In this document: in pieces, positions 34,283 to 43,690 of the stretch
Layout of the letters: the number at the start of each line of letters is the position of its first letter
How positions within the stretch are numbered: position 1 is the stretch's first letter
NCBI RefSeq assembly: GCF_014651775.1
Contig: NZ_BMXN01000010.1
Location: forward strand, 36,616-100,615
Reading direction: 5' to 3'
Source: Vreelandella hamiltonii
GTDB taxonomy: Bacteria; Pseudomonadota; Gammaproteobacteria; Pseudomonadales; Halomonadaceae
DNA: 64,000 bases
The notes under the pieces: model-generated
What the model saw: the letters and a program-made list of their open reading frames with translations, nothing else
Databases searched by the model: none
Told to the model about the DNA's origin: nothing
Program-made: the position numbers and the translations under genes

Positions 34283-35118
34283 CAGGCCATCTCCTCCTCG
34301 TCCGCGCCCAGGTACACTTCGACCACTTTCGGGTCATTGGAGACCTGATCCATGCTGCCTTCGGCCAGCACGCTGCCCTGGTGCAGCACGGTCACCTTGC
34401 GCGCAATCGAGCGTACAAAGCCCATGTCGTGCTCCACCACCACCACCGACTGTTTGCCAGCCAGCCCCGTAAGCAGCTCGGCGGTGCGCTCCATCTCCTG
34501 CTCGGTCATCCCGGCCACCGGCTCGTCCACCAGCAACAGGCGCGGGCGCTGCATCAGCAGCATGCCGATCTCCAGCCACTGCTTCTGGCCGTGGGAAAGA
34601 ATCCCGGCGGGCTGGAAGCGCAGCGCGGTCAGGCCGATGGTGTCCAGCACGTCGTCGATGCGGTCGCTGATCTCGCTGGTCATGCGGGCGGTCAGCGTGG
34701 GAAAGATGCGCTTGTCGGCGGCCATGGCCAGCTCCAGATTGTCGAACACGCTGAGCGCTTCGAACACCGTGGGCTTCTGGAACTTGCGGCCAATGCCGAG
34801 GCTGGCGATTTCCGGCTCGTTCATTTGCAGCAGGTTATGGCGGCTGCCGAACCAGACGCTGCCCTGGTTGGGGCGGGTCTTGCCGGTGATGATGTCCATC
34901 ATGGTGGTTTTACCGGCCCCGTTGGGGCCGATGATGCAGCGCAATTCGCCGTCGTCGATGGTCAGGTTGAGGTTATTGATGGCCTTGAAGCCATCGAAGC
35001 TCACCGTCACGTCTTCCATGTACAGAATCGGGCCGTGGCGAACGTCCACCGGCGAGGCTTCCCCCGCCATGAAGTCGAACACTCGGTCGCGTGCTTTCAG
35101 CGATTGTATCAGGCTCAT
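34282..35118 (-). CDS. urtD: Urea ABC transporter ATP-binding protein UrtD
   Basis: A 278-residue LivG-type ABC ATPase with Walker A IGPNGAGKTTMMDIITGKTRP, signature LSHGQKQWLEIGMLLMQ and Walker B LLLVDEPVAGMTEQE. The LSHGQKQWLEIGM variant signature is characteristic of UrtD. It overlaps urtC by four bases (ATGA). Confidence 0.96.
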   Translation of the reverse strand: MSLIQSLKARDRVFDFMAGEASPVDVRHGPILYMEDVTVSFDGFKAINNLNLTIDDGELRCIIGPNGAGKTTMMDIITGKTRPNQGSVWFGSRHNLLQMNEPEIASLGIGRKFQKPTVFEALSVFDNLELAMAADKRIFPTLTARMTSEISDRIDDVLDTIGLTALRFQPAGILSHGQKQWLEIGMLLMQRPRLLLVDEPVAGMTEQEMERTAELLTGLAGKQSVVVVEHDMGFVRSIARKVTVLHQGSVLAEGSMDQVSNDPKVVEVYLGADEEEMA

Positions 35119-36257
35119 GCTGCAGCCTCCGTAGGCGGTTGTTCGGCTTTGCGACGGCGCTTCACGTGGCTCAAAAGACCCGCGACGCCCTTGGGCAGGA
35201 AGACCGTGACCAGTACGAACAGCGCGCCCAGGGCAAACAGCCAGGCGTCCGGCATGACCCCGGTAAACACGGTTTTGGCGTAGTTGACCAGAATCGCCCC
35301 AATGACGGCACCGTACAGCGTGGCTCGCCCACCCAGTGCTACCCAGAGCACGATTTCGATGGAGAACAGCGGCGAGAATTCGCTAGGGTTGATGATGCCT
35401 ACCTGAGGCACATAAAGCGCCCCCGCCAGGCCCGCCAGCATGGCCGAGACCACGAACACGAACAGCTGGAAGCGTTCGACCCGGTAGCCGATGAAACGCG
35501 TACGCGCTTCGGCATCGCGGGTGGCCACGCACACGCGGCCCAGCTTGCTGGTGACAATGGCACGGCACAGGATGTAGCCCAGCGCCAGCGCCACCCCAGT
35601 GGCAATGAACAGCCCCAGCCGCGTGTCGTTGCTGCGCAGGTTGAAGCCCAGCAGCTCACGGAAATCGGTGAGGCCATTGTTGCCGCCGAAGCCCATCTCG
35701 TTGCGGAAGAAAGCCAGCATCAGGGCAAACGTCAGCGCCTGGGTGATGATCGACAGATACACCCCGGTCACCCGCGAACGGAACGCCAGGAAGCCGAACA
35801 CCAGCGCCAGCAGGCCAGGGGCCAGCAGCACCATGGCAAAGGCGAACCAGGCCATATCGAAGCCCAGCCAGTACCAGGGCAGGCTGTCCCAGTTCAGAAA
35901 CACCATGAAGTCGGGCAGAACCGGATGGCCATAGGTGCCACGGTCGCCAATCTGGCGCATCAGGTACATGCCCATGGCGTAGCCGCCAATGGCGAAGAAC
36001 GCCCCGTGGCCCAGGCTCAGAATGCCCAGATAGCCCCACACCAGGTCCACCGCCACGGCCAGCAGCGCATAGCTCAGGTACTTGCCGAACAGGTTCACGG
36101 TGTAGGCGTTGACATGCAGCGGATGCCCTTGCGGCACTGCCACGTGCAGTACGGTGACCAGCACCAGGGCGGCCAGCAGCACGCCGAGAAAGAGCTGAGT
36201 GGCCCGTTCGCCGAACGGGCGGAGCAGCCAGAACCGTTGAGAAGATGATGTCATCAT
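35115..36257 (-). CDS. urtC: Urea ABC transporter permease UrtC
   Basis: A 380-residue LivM-type permease with about ten hydrophobic segments and the central NGLTDF and YRVERFQLFVFVVSAMLAGLAGALYVPQVGIINPSEF motifs of UrtC. Partner of UrtB; gap to urtB is six bases. The C-terminus is Arg/Lys-rich (HVKRRRKAEQ). Confidence 0.95.
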   Translation of the reverse strand: MMTSSSQRFWLLRPFGERATQLFLGVLLAALVLVTVLHVAVPQGHPLHVNAYTVNLFGKYLSYALLAVAVDLVWGYLGILSLGHGAFFAIGGYAMGMYLMRQIGDRGTYGHPVLPDFMVFLNWDSLPWYWLGFDMAWFAFAMVLLAPGLLALVFGFLAFRSRVTGVYLSIITQALTFALMLAFFRNEMGFGGNNGLTDFRELLGFNLRSNDTRLGLFIATGVALALGYILCRAIVTSKLGRVCVATRDAEARTRFIGYRVERFQLFVFVVSAMLAGLAGALYVPQVGIINPSEFSPLFSIEIVLWVALGGRATLYGAVIGAILVNYAKTVFTGVMPDAWLFALGALFVLVTVFLPKGVAGLLSHVKRRRKAEQPPTEAAA

Positions 36258-36263
36258 GATGGG

Positions 36264-37871
36264 TTAGCCCTCCGCAGCCCGGCCCTTCTGCGGGAAGAGT
36301 CCACGCGGGCGTTTTTGAATGAACAGGATGATGAACACCAGCACGATGATCTTGGCCAGCACGGCACCCGCCCAAGGCTCCAGCACCTGGTTGATGATAC
36401 CCAGTGAAAGCCCCGCCACCAGCGTGCCCCACAGATTACCCACGCCACCGAACACCACCACCATGAACGAGTCGATGATGTAGTTCTGGCCCAGGTTGGG
36501 GCCGACGTTGGTGAGCTGCGACAGCGCCACACCGGCCAGCCCCGCCACGCCGGAACCCAGCGCGAAGGTCATGATGTCCACCCGAGTGGCCCGGATGCCC
36601 ATGGAGCGTGCCATGGCGCGGTTCTGGGTCACGGCGCGCACTTCGAGCCCCAGCCGCGTGCGGCGCATGATCAGCATCAGCCCAGCAAACACCACCAGCG
36701 CAAAGCCGAGCACGAACATGCGGTTGAGGGTCAGCGAGAGCGCATCGTTGATCACCAGCGAGCCGCTCATCCACTCGGGCGTCACCACGGTGCGGTTGAG
36801 CGGAGAGATCACCGTGCGCACCAGCTGCTGCAGAATCAGGCTGATGCCGAACGTGGCCAGCAGCGTTTCCAGCGGGCGGCCCTTGAGGAACTGGATCACG
36901 CCCCGTTCGATGGCAATGCCCACCAGGGCAGCCACCATGAAGCCCGCCGGAATGGAAAGAATCAGCGCCAGCCCCGGCTGGCCCGGCAGCAGTTGCTGCA
37001 TCATCCAGGTGGTATAGGCGCCCAGCATCATCAGCTCGCCGTGGGCCATGTTGATCACGCCCATGACACCAAAGGTGATGGCCAGGCCGATGGCCGCCAG
37101 CACCAGTACCGACCCCAGGCTCAGGCCAAAGTAGAGCGTTTCGAGGCCACGATTGAGCTTGAGGTTTTGCTCGATGCTGAGGAGCGCCTCTCTGGCCGCG
37201 TCGGCGACCACCGGGTCATCGCCATTGGCCGCGCGATTGAGCGCCACACGGGCACGCGGATGCAGGCTGCCACGCAGCGCTTCCACGCCTTCCATCTGGC
37301 CCGCTTCGGTTTGATAAATGGCCAGTGCCTGCGCTAACCGGCGCTGCACCTGGCTATCCTCTTCTTCGGCAATCAGCGCTTCCAGAGGCTCGGCCAGCGT
37401 CTCGTCCACTTCGCCCAACAGGCGCTCGGCGGAGGTACGGCGGCGTTCCACGTTGGGGGAGTAGAGGTCGACCACGGCGATGGCGCTGCGCAGTTGGTTG
37501 CGCAGGGCGTTGTTGATGCCGATGCGGTTGAGGTCGCGGCGGGACATCTCGCCCAGCGGCTCTTCGGTCAAGGCATCGGCCACGGGCCAGTCACGCCCGG
37601 TGTTGTTCAACACCACGACGAAGCGACCCTCGCTGGTGCGCTGCAGGCGGCCATCGAGCAAGGCTTGCAGCCAATCTCTGGCGCGCTCGTCGTCGCTTTG
37701 CAAAATGGCCGTAATCGCGTCGCCTTTTGCGCGGAAGTTCTCCACGTCCAGCGCTTCCAGCAGCGCCAGTGCCGCGTCGTCATCAGAAGGTGTGGTGGGG
37801 GTTTGTGCCTGCGACAACGTCGCCATGCTGAGCAGCAACAGACACAACACCCCAGAAAGGAAACGCCTCAT
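36264..37871 (-). CDS. urtB: Urea ABC transporter permease UrtB with periplasmic N-terminal domain
   Basis: The 535-residue product from ATG 37871 (AGGAAG upstream) starts with a signal peptide (MRRFLSGVLCLLLLSMATLSQAQ) and a roughly 220-residue periplasmic helical region before the LivH-type permease part (about 240-530, MAHGELMMLGAYTTW, LGFGVMGVINM-like region). This long form is usual for UrtB. The frame upstream to 38003 overlaps the urtA end and is not UrtB-like. Confidence 0.94.
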   Translation of the reverse strand: MRRFLSGVLCLLLLSMATLSQAQTPTTPSDDDAALALLEALDVENFRAKGDAITAILQSDDERARDWLQALLDGRLQRTSEGRFVVVLNNTGRDWPVADALTEEPLGEMSRRDLNRIGINNALRNQLRSAIAVVDLYSPNVERRRTSAERLLGEVDETLAEPLEALIAEEEDSQVQRRLAQALAIYQTEAGQMEGVEALRGSLHPRARVALNRAANGDDPVVADAAREALLSIEQNLKLNRGLETLYFGLSLGSVLVLAAIGLAITFGVMGVINMAHGELMMLGAYTTWMMQQLLPGQPGLALILSIPAGFMVAALVGIAIERGVIQFLKGRPLETLLATFGISLILQQLVRTVISPLNRTVVTPEWMSGSLVINDALSLTLNRMFVLGFALVVFAGLMLIMRRTRLGLEVRAVTQNRAMARSMGIRATRVDIMTFALGSGVAGLAGVALSQLTNVGPNLGQNYIIDSFMVVVFGGVGNLWGTLVAGLSLGIINQVLEPWAGAVLAKIIVLVFIILFIQKRPRGLFPQKGRAAEG

Positions 37872-37951
37872 GGGGTTCTTCCTTTGGTCATCATCAATGG
37901 GGAGAGGTAGCGTGCTCCCTTGCTGCGACGGGTCGCAGCAAGGGAAGAGTG

Positions 37952-39304
37952 TTACTCGGCGAGTGCCGCTTCGGCTTCTTCTGCTGCGGTGCTGCCACCG
38001 CACGAACCGTTGGCGACGTTGAAGTTGCCGCAGCGCATCGGTGCACGCCAGTCAGCAATCAGGTCGCGAGAACCCGGCAGGAAGTCCGACCAGGCATCGC
38101 CTGCCACGGTGGACGGCGTTTGCCAGACGATGTCGAACTGGCCGTTATCCTGCACTTCACCGATCAACACCGGCTTGGTGATGTGGTGGTTGGGCATCAT
38201 GGCGGCATAGCCACCGGAAAGGTTAGGCACGGTCACGCCGATGATCGCATCTTTCACCGCGTCCACATCGGTGGTGCCTGCCTTGCGCACCGCTTCGGCC
38301 CACATGTTGAAGCCGATGTAGTGGGCTTCCATGGGGTCGTTGGTGACCGCTTCTTCATCGCCTGTCCAGTCGATCCAGGCGTCGATGAAGTCGTAGTTGG
38401 CGTCGGTGTCCACGCTCATGAAGTAGTTCCAGGCGGCCAGGTGGCCCACCAGCGGCCCGGTATCGATACCGGACAGCTCCTGCTCACCCACCGAGAAGGC
38501 AATGACGGGAATATCCGCAGCATCGATCCCCTGGTTGGCCAGCTCACGATAGAACGGCACGTTGGCATCGCCGTTGATGGTGGAGACCACCGCCGTGGGT
38601 TTGCCCTCTTCACCAAAACGACGGATTTCAGAGACGATGTTCTGCCAGTCCGAATGGCCGAACGGGGTGTAGTTGACCATGATGTCTTCTTCGGCCACCC
38701 CGTGCTCATCCTTCAGGAAGGCTTCCAGAATCCGGTTGGTGGTACGCGGGTAGACGTAGTCGGTGCCGATCAGCGCAAAACGCTCGATCCCGACTTCGTT
38801 GATCAGGTACTCCACCGCAGGAATGGCCTGCTGGTTGGGTGCCGCGCCGGTGTAGAAGACGTTCTCGGAAGACTCTTCCCCTTCGTACTGTACCGGGTAG
38901 AACAGCAGGCCGTTCAGCTCTTCGAACACCGGCAGTACCGCCTTGCGGGATACCGAGGTCCAGTTACCGAACACCACGTCTACCTCATGCTGGGCCAGCA
39001 GCTCGCGGGCACGCTCGGCAAACAGCGGCCAGTTGGAAGCGGGGTCGACCACCACGGCTTCCAACTGACGCCCCAACAGGCCACCAGCTTCGTTCTGCTG
39101 TTCGATGAGCATTTCGACGGTGTCTTTCAGGGTCGATTCGCTGATCGCCATGGTGCCGGAGAGGGAGTGCAGAATACCCACCTTGATCGGGTCGTTGTCC
39201 TGGGCAACGGCCTGGGCGCTGGCGCCCATGATGGCGGCGGCCAGGGCGGCCGTGGCGAAACGGCCAAGGGTACGAGGGTGTATCTTGCGTTGCGATGTGG
39301 TCAC
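37952..39304 (-). CDS. urtA: Urea ABC transporter substrate-binding protein UrtA
   Basis: A 450-residue exported binding protein: Tat-lacking signal peptide ending QAVAQ, then IKVGILHSLSGTMAISESTLKDTVEMLIEQQN-type UrtA start, DPASNWPLFAERARELL, and FGNWTSVSRKAVLPVFEELNGLLFYPVQYEG. UrtA binds urea (or short amides) in the periplasm. It is the first gene of urtABCDE and is separated from urtB by 80 bases holding a C/G-rich hairpin (CTTGCTGCGACGGGTCGCAGCAAG). A sigma-54 promoter lies about 90 bases upstream. Confidence 0.96.
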   Translation of the reverse strand: MTTSQRKIHPRTLGRFATAALAAAIMGASAQAVAQDNDPIKVGILHSLSGTMAISESTLKDTVEMLIEQQNEAGGLLGRQLEAVVVDPASNWPLFAERARELLAQHEVDVVFGNWTSVSRKAVLPVFEELNGLLFYPVQYEGEESSENVFYTGAAPNQQAIPAVEYLINEVGIERFALIGTDYVYPRTTNRILEAFLKDEHGVAEEDIMVNYTPFGHSDWQNIVSEIRRFGEEGKPTAVVSTINGDANVPFYRELANQGIDAADIPVIAFSVGEQELSGIDTGPLVGHLAAWNYFMSVDTDANYDFIDAWIDWTGDEEAVTNDPMEAHYIGFNMWAEAVRKAGTTDVDAVKDAIIGVTVPNLSGGYAAMMPNHHITKPVLIGEVQDNGQFDIVWQTPSTVAGDAWSDFLPGSRDLIADWRAPMRCGNFNVANGSCGGSTAAEEAEAALAE

Positions 39305-39392
39305 TTGAACCTCCTTGCACCCCTTGGAAGGGGCTTGTTATAGGCGCGTTGAGCGGGCATTCACCCGCCGTGGGCTAATCCACCTTTCACAC

Positions 39393-39408
39393 TGCAAGGG
39401 GTGCGCCA
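39393..39408 (-). promoter_or_regulatory. Sigma-54 (RpoN) promoter of the urtABCDE operon
   Basis: On the minus strand TGGCGCACCCCTTGCA fits the -24/-12 consensus (GG and GC at the right spacing) and differs from the ureD promoter only in the four-base spacer and one neighbour. It lies about 90 bases before the urtA ATG. The 341-base gene-free stretch 39305-39645 further holds TGCAC half-sites and the tctA terminator; nothing else was recognised. Confidence 0.85.
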
Positions 39409-39514
39409 GATTGAATCAAAGCCTATTAAGACAATGACAATCAGACAGTTAGCGATACTCAAAAAAACTCGCATTGCGCCAGGCGCACTAATTCAGGGCA
39501 AGCAGAGAGGCGCC

Positions 39515-39565
39515 ATGCACAGTTGTCATGCACCACCAAAGCGCCTTGCACCAAAGAGGGGTGCA
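39515..39565. promoter_or_regulatory. Cluster of TGCAC half-sites, candidate NtrC enhancer for urtA
   Basis: Three TGCAC motifs (39516, 39529, 39547) and the symmetric TGCACCAAAGAGGGGTGCA (39547-39565) lie about 110-170 bases upstream of the urtA -24 box, where an enhancer-binding protein would sit. The spacing between the two half-sites is two bases longer than in the classic NtrC site, so this is only a candidate. Confidence 0.45.
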
Positions 39566-39572
39566 CGCACAC

Positions 39573-39602
39573 AAAAAAGCGCCCGGGGTTTCCCCCGGGC
39601 GC
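39573..39602 (-). terminator. Intrinsic terminator of the tctCBA operon
   Basis: A perfect 10-bp GC-rich stem GCGCCCGGGG (39579-39588) with 39593-39602, loop of four, read on the minus strand into six U (A-tract 39573-39578). It lies 44 bases after the tctA stop. Confidence 0.92.
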
Positions 39603-39645
39603 TGACAACGCCAAAACTCACTCCATCACACCACCAGACAATCGC

Positions 39646-41145
39646 TTATTTGGCGGCCATGGCCTTCTGCTTGCGGCGCTTTTTCAGCAGCGGCATGCCC
39701 AGCGACAGGGCCGCAATGATCAGCAGCGACAGTGAAATGGGCTTGTCGATGAAGATGGACCAGTCACCGCCGGAAATCTGCAGTGCGCGGCGCATGGACT
39801 CTTCCATCAGGCTGCCCAGGATCAGCGCCAGAATCAGCGGCGCCGTGGGGAAGCCGAACAGGCGCAAGCCCAGGCCGATCAAACCGAAGCCCAGCAGCAG
39901 CAGCAGGTCGAAGACGCTGAAGCTCATGCCGTAGACACCGATCATGCAGAAGATCAGGATCATCGAGAGCAGCAGCGGACGCGGCATATCGAGAATCTTG
40001 GCGATCAGCGGAATCAGCGGCAAGTTGAGTACCAGCAGGAAAATATTACCGATGTACATACTGGCAATGACCCCCCAGAACACGTCCGGGCGCTGCTCCA
40101 GCATCATGGGGCCAGGCGTCACGCCCATGACCAGCAGCGCACCCAGCAGCACCGCCGTGGTGCCCGAGCCAGGCACACCCAGGGTCAGCAGTGGTACGAA
40201 CGAGCCGGTACAGGCGGCGTTGTTGGCCGCTTCGGGAGCTGCCACGCCCTTGATGTTGCCCTTGCCGAAGGTGTCACCATCCTTGGCCAGGCGTTTTTCC
40301 ATGCTGTAGCCCAGGAAAGAACCAATGGTGGCACCGGCCCCCGGCAGTACGCCGGTAAAGAAGCCCAGTACCGAGCTACGGCTGATGGGGCCTGCAATTT
40401 GCTTCACTTCACTGCCGCTCAGCTTGAGCGAACCGATGGCGTTACGCGGCACTTCCTTGCCACCGCCCCCGCGCAGCAGCATGTAGAACACTTCCGCCAG
40501 GGCGAAGATACCCAGCGCCACGACCAGGAAGTCGATGCCGTCGAGCAGCTGAATCGAGCCAAAGGTGTAGCGCTCGGTGCCGGTTTGCATGTCGATACCG
40601 ACGATCGAGATCATGATGCCGATCACCGCCGCAATCAGGCCCTTCACCAGCGATTTGTCCGACAGCGAGACGACCGCCGTCAGGCCCAGCACCATGAGCG
40701 CGAAATATTCGGGTGGCCCGAAACTGACCGCCACCTTGGAAAGCAGCGGCGCCACCAGCATCAAGAAGATGACCGAGACCGTGCCGCCAATGAACGACGC
40801 GTAGGCGGCAATGGCCAGCGCCTTGCCCGCCAACCCCTGCTTGGCCATGGGGTAGCCATCGAAAGAGGTCGCGACCGTGCCTGCCACCCCCGGTGCGTTG
40901 AGCAAGATGGAAGAGGTCGAGCCACCGAAAATGGCCCCGTAATAGACGCCCGACATCAGGATCAGGCCCGACGCAGGGTCCATAGAGAAGGTGATCGGAA
41001 TCATCAGCGCCAGGGCACTGATCGGGCCAAGGCCCGGCAACATACCGATGATGGTACCGGCAAACACACCGGCAAAGACGTAAGCGATATTGATGGGCTC
41101 GAGCGCGATGCCAAAGCCGTACATCAAGTTGTTCAAGGCATCCAT
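39646..41145 (-). CDS. tctA: Tripartite tricarboxylate transporter large permease TctA
   Basis: A 499-residue, twelve-helix TctA: signature GMLPGLGPISALALMIPIT, YYGAIFGGSTSSILLNAPGVAGTVATSFDGYPMAKQG, GLLPGAGATIGSFLGYS-like block and LGVPGSGTTAVLLGALLVMGVTPGP. It is the main channel for citrate or related polycarboxylates, driven by the Na+ or H+ gradient. Last gene of the leftward tctCBA unit, ended by a strong terminator. Confidence 0.95.
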   Translation of the reverse strand: MDALNNLMYGFGIALEPINIAYVFAGVFAGTIIGMLPGLGPISALALMIPITFSMDPASGLILMSGVYYGAIFGGSTSSILLNAPGVAGTVATSFDGYPMAKQGLAGKALAIAAYASFIGGTVSVIFLMLVAPLLSKVAVSFGPPEYFALMVLGLTAVVSLSDKSLVKGLIAAVIGIMISIVGIDMQTGTERYTFGSIQLLDGIDFLVVALGIFALAEVFYMLLRGGGGKEVPRNAIGSLKLSGSEVKQIAGPISRSSVLGFFTGVLPGAGATIGSFLGYSMEKRLAKDGDTFGKGNIKGVAAPEAANNAACTGSFVPLLTLGVPGSGTTAVLLGALLVMGVTPGPMMLEQRPDVFWGVIASMYIGNIFLLVLNLPLIPLIAKILDMPRPLLLSMILIFCMIGVYGMSFSVFDLLLLLGFGLIGLGLRLFGFPTAPLILALILGSLMEESMRRALQISGGDWSIFIDKPISLSLLIIAALSLGMPLLKKRRKQKAMAAK

Positions 41146-41194
41146 GGGCGTATCTCTCTTAAAAAACTACGACAGGTGCGTGGGCACGGCGTAT

Positions 41195-41677
41195 TCAGAA
41201 CGGCAAGAGGCCAGTGGGCAGGTACACATCCATGACGCGCGTCATGGTGAGATACAGCGCCAGGACCACCCCCAGGGAAGCCGCCAGGTTGATGCCATGA
41301 CGACGGTAGCCGTAATAGGCCGTCAACCCCGTGCACAGCAGCGTCGATGCCAACACGAAGCCCAACGGCACCAGCAGGAAGGCATAGGCGGCGATGGCCA
41401 CGGCGGTGATCACGACCCGCGCCCAAGGCGTGAACAGCAGCGGGCCGTTGGTGGCCTCTTCGTCGATCTCGTCAGCGCCTGCCAGCGGTACCGGTTTTTC
41501 AAAGAAGAGCAGCCCTGCTAGCAATAACAAGGTAATTCCCAGCACTTTTGGAAACAGGTCTGAATCCACCGGGCGCGGCAGAGGAAAGGTTGGAATTTGC
41601 CAGGCCATTGCTAGATAGGCGGCGGCTAGAAGCGCCAGCACGAGGGCCAGCCACTGGTTAGTGTTCAATCGAGTCAT
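41195..41677 (-). CDS. tctB: Tripartite tricarboxylate transporter small permease TctB
   Basis: A 160-residue four-helix protein with the TctB pattern (LALVLALLAAAYLAMAWQIP, FPKVLGITLLLLAGLLFF, and LVPLGFVLASTLLC). TctB proteins are poorly conserved; identity rests on length, helices and position between tctC and tctA. Confidence 0.88.
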   Translation of the reverse strand: MTRLNTNQWLALVLALLAAAYLAMAWQIPTFPLPRPVDSDLFPKVLGITLLLLAGLLFFEKPVPLAGADEIDEEATNGPLLFTPWARVVITAVAIAAYAFLLVPLGFVLASTLLCTGLTAYYGYRRHGINLAASLGVVLALYLTMTRVMDVYLPTGLLPF

Positions 41678-41768
41678 GGGGAGTCTCTCCGAAGGCGCAG
41701 GTTGCGCTTACGGTCACAGGCAGTGACCCCGGGCCTGGCTGGCCCGGGGCAGCACGGTGAAGCGGGGG

Positions 41769-42764
41769 TTATTGAGCCAGCAAGCCCAGGTCGCTCAGGA
41801 CGCTGCTGAACTGTTCTTTCTGCTCATCCAGGAACGCGCCAAACTCTTCGCTGTCCTGGTAGGCATCGATCCAGCCCAACTGGTCACGCGCCTGCTGCCA
41901 GCCATCGGTTTCAAGCATTTCTGCAAACAGGTCTTCGTAGTAGGCCACGGCTTCGGCAGGCATGTCAGGGGTGCCCATCACGCCACGCCAGATATCGAAG
42001 GTGTAGTCCACACCCTGCTCTTGGTACGTGGGCACGTCGGCCAGGGCGCCGCCCAGGCGCTCAGGGGCAGATACGCCCAGTGCACGCAGTTGGCTGCCTT
42101 CGCCGAGCTGACCTACGGACTCACCCGCGCCGGTAATGACCGCCTCGATATGCCCCCCCATCAGGTTGGTCATGGCATCGCCACCACCCGAGAAGGGAAT
42201 ATAGTTCACCGTAGAGGCATCGAGACCCGCCGCAGATGCCAGGCCAGCCACCGAAATATGGTCCATCGAGCCCGGCGCACTGCCGCCGCCCACGCTCAGG
42301 CGCGGGTTCTCTTTCAGCGCGTCGAACAGGTCATTGATGGTCTGATATTCGGAATCCGCTGACACCAGAATGATGGAGTAGTCGGTGATCAGACGCGCCA
42401 CCGGCGTGAACGCCGTGTGGTCGTAGCGCGAAGCACCTGCCAGCGGCACCAGGATGATGGGCGGGCTGGTGGCGAACAGCTTGTGCGGGTTACCGCTGTC
42501 ACGGGCGATTTGCGCCCATGCCACGGCACCGCCGCCGCCAGGCACGTTGATGGCCGCAAAGTTACGGTCTGCCAGCTGCTCTTCCTGCAACACGCGAGAA
42601 ACGGTACGCACCAGCGTATCCCAGCCACCGCCTGGGTTGGCAGGCGCGACGAATTCGATGGAACGGCTTGGTGTCCACTCCTGGGCCTGTACGCCAGTGG
42701 TCATGGCGAGGGCTGCCAGAGGCAGAGCAAATACAGCGGCGCGCTTGAAGGAAAGCGAGGTCAT
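41769..42764 (-). CDS. tctC: Tripartite tricarboxylate transporter substrate-binding protein TctC
   Basis: A 331-residue exported protein with signal peptide ending GVQAQ and TctC fold: EFVAPANPGGGWDTLVRTVSRVL near the start, a Gly-rich ligand loop NVPGGGGAVAWAQ, and PFSGGGDAMTNLMGGHIEAV. The PANPGGGWD motif is that of the large Bug/TctC family; ligand may be citrate, another polycarboxylate or an aromatic acid. First gene of the unit; regulated presumably by the two-component system upstream. Confidence 0.93.
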   Translation of the reverse strand: MTSLSFKRAAVFALPLAALAMTTGVQAQEWTPSRSIEFVAPANPGGGWDTLVRTVSRVLQEEQLADRNFAAINVPGGGGAVAWAQIARDSGNPHKLFATSPPIILVPLAGASRYDHTAFTPVARLITDYSIILVSADSEYQTINDLFDALKENPRLSVGGGSAPGSMDHISVAGLASAAGLDASTVNYIPFSGGGDAMTNLMGGHIEAVITGAGESVGQLGEGSQLRALGVSAPERLGGALADVPTYQEQGVDYTFDIWRGVMGTPDMPAEAVAYYEDLFAEMLETDGWQQARDQLGWIDAYQDSEEFGAFLDEQKEQFSSVLSDLGLLAQ

Positions 42765-42860
42765 GGGCGTTCTCCACAGTCAATTATGTTGTTATGCGCG
42801 GTGATCGACACGCGGCAATTGTGGTTACACCGCGAACGTTAGAAGAAAGCCACTCCTCAC

Positions 42861-42872
42861 CACAAGCTTGTG
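42861..42872. promoter_or_regulatory. 12-bp perfect palindrome upstream of tctC
   Basis: CACAAGCTTGTG (42861-42872) lies 97 bases before the tctC start, in the 154-base spacer to the response regulator gene; a 7-bp inverted repeat CGCGGTG/CACCGCG (42797-42803, 42828-42834) lies nearer the start. Either could be a binding site of the adjacent response regulator. Confidence 0.4.
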
Positions 42873-42918
42873 ACCATAAACGACAAATTGTTCTTTATGA
42901 GCGTTTTGTTCATTTTGT

Positions 42919-43647
42919 TCACGTACCGAGCCAGCCGTGATCTCCCTTCAATAGGCGGTAGCGCCGCTCGGGTCGCCCGACATCCCCGTAACCCAGCTCT
43001 GCGCCTACGGCCTGCTCGGCCACGAGAAACTCCAGGTAGCGGCGTGCCGTCGAGCGGCTGGCGCCCATGGTACGCGCCACCTGCATGGCGGTCAGAGCGC
43101 CGCTGTCTGCTGCCAAGGCTTCCACCACACGGCGCAGGGTCAAGCGGTCGATGCCCTTGGGCAAGCTGCGCTGAGGGGCCCGTGCAGGCTCGCTGGGCGT
43201 CACCCGGGCCAGCACGTGGTCCAGCTCGTCCTGGTTCAGCTCGGCGCGGTTGGCCAGCGCCTCCCGTTCGCGCCGAAAACGCGCCAGCATCTGGTTCATT
43301 CTGGCCGCTTCGATGGGCTTGATCAGGTAGTCGAACACCCCGCCACGCAGCGCCTCGCTGATGGTTTCCACCTCACGGGCCGCCGTCACCATGACGATAT
43401 CCACGTGCACATGGTCGCGGCGAATCGACCACAAAAGCTCCAGCCCTTCCACGTCGGGCAGGTAGGCATCCAGCAGAATCAGCTGTATTTGCGAGGCGTG
43501 CTCGGCCATCAGCGCTTTGGCTTCGCTGCCGTTGCGCGCCATGCCCACCACATAAAAGCCGTCGCTTTGCTCGATGAAGGCGCGGTGAATATCGGCGATG
43601 CGGAAATCGTCTTCGACGACCAGAATGCCGTATTGCGTCGCAGACAT
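42919..43647 (-). CDS. CitB/DcuR-type response regulator
   Basis: A 242-residue regulator: receiver domain (about 5-125) with VVEDDF acidic pair, phospho-acceptor Asp in ILLDAYLPDVEG (about 59) and the Lys in YLIKPIEAARM; a C-terminal HTH (about 180-235) with ALTAMQVARTMGASRSTARRYLEFLV. This is the CitB/DcuR/MaeR layout, which controls carboxylate transport. It lies 43 bases downstream of the kinase and upstream of tctC, so it most likely activates tctCBA. Confidence 0.92.
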   Translation of the reverse strand: MSATQYGILVVEDDFRIADIHRAFIEQSDGFYVVGMARNGSEAKALMAEHASQIQLILLDAYLPDVEGLELLWSIRRDHVHVDIVMVTAAREVETISEALRGGVFDYLIKPIEAARMNQMLARFRREREALANRAELNQDELDHVLARVTPSEPARAPQRSLPKGIDRLTLRRVVEALAADSGALTAMQVARTMGASRSTARRYLEFLVAEQAVGAELGYGDVGRPERRYRLLKGDHGWLGT

Positions 43648-43690
43648 GCGTCATCCTCTTGTTGACTTCGTTATTATGAGCGTGAACCGC

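Noticed and set aside
39547-39565. A perfect NtrC site upstream of urtA
   Set aside because: The half-sites match but are two bases further apart than in the classic site, so it is kept only as a weak candidate within a cluster of half-sites.
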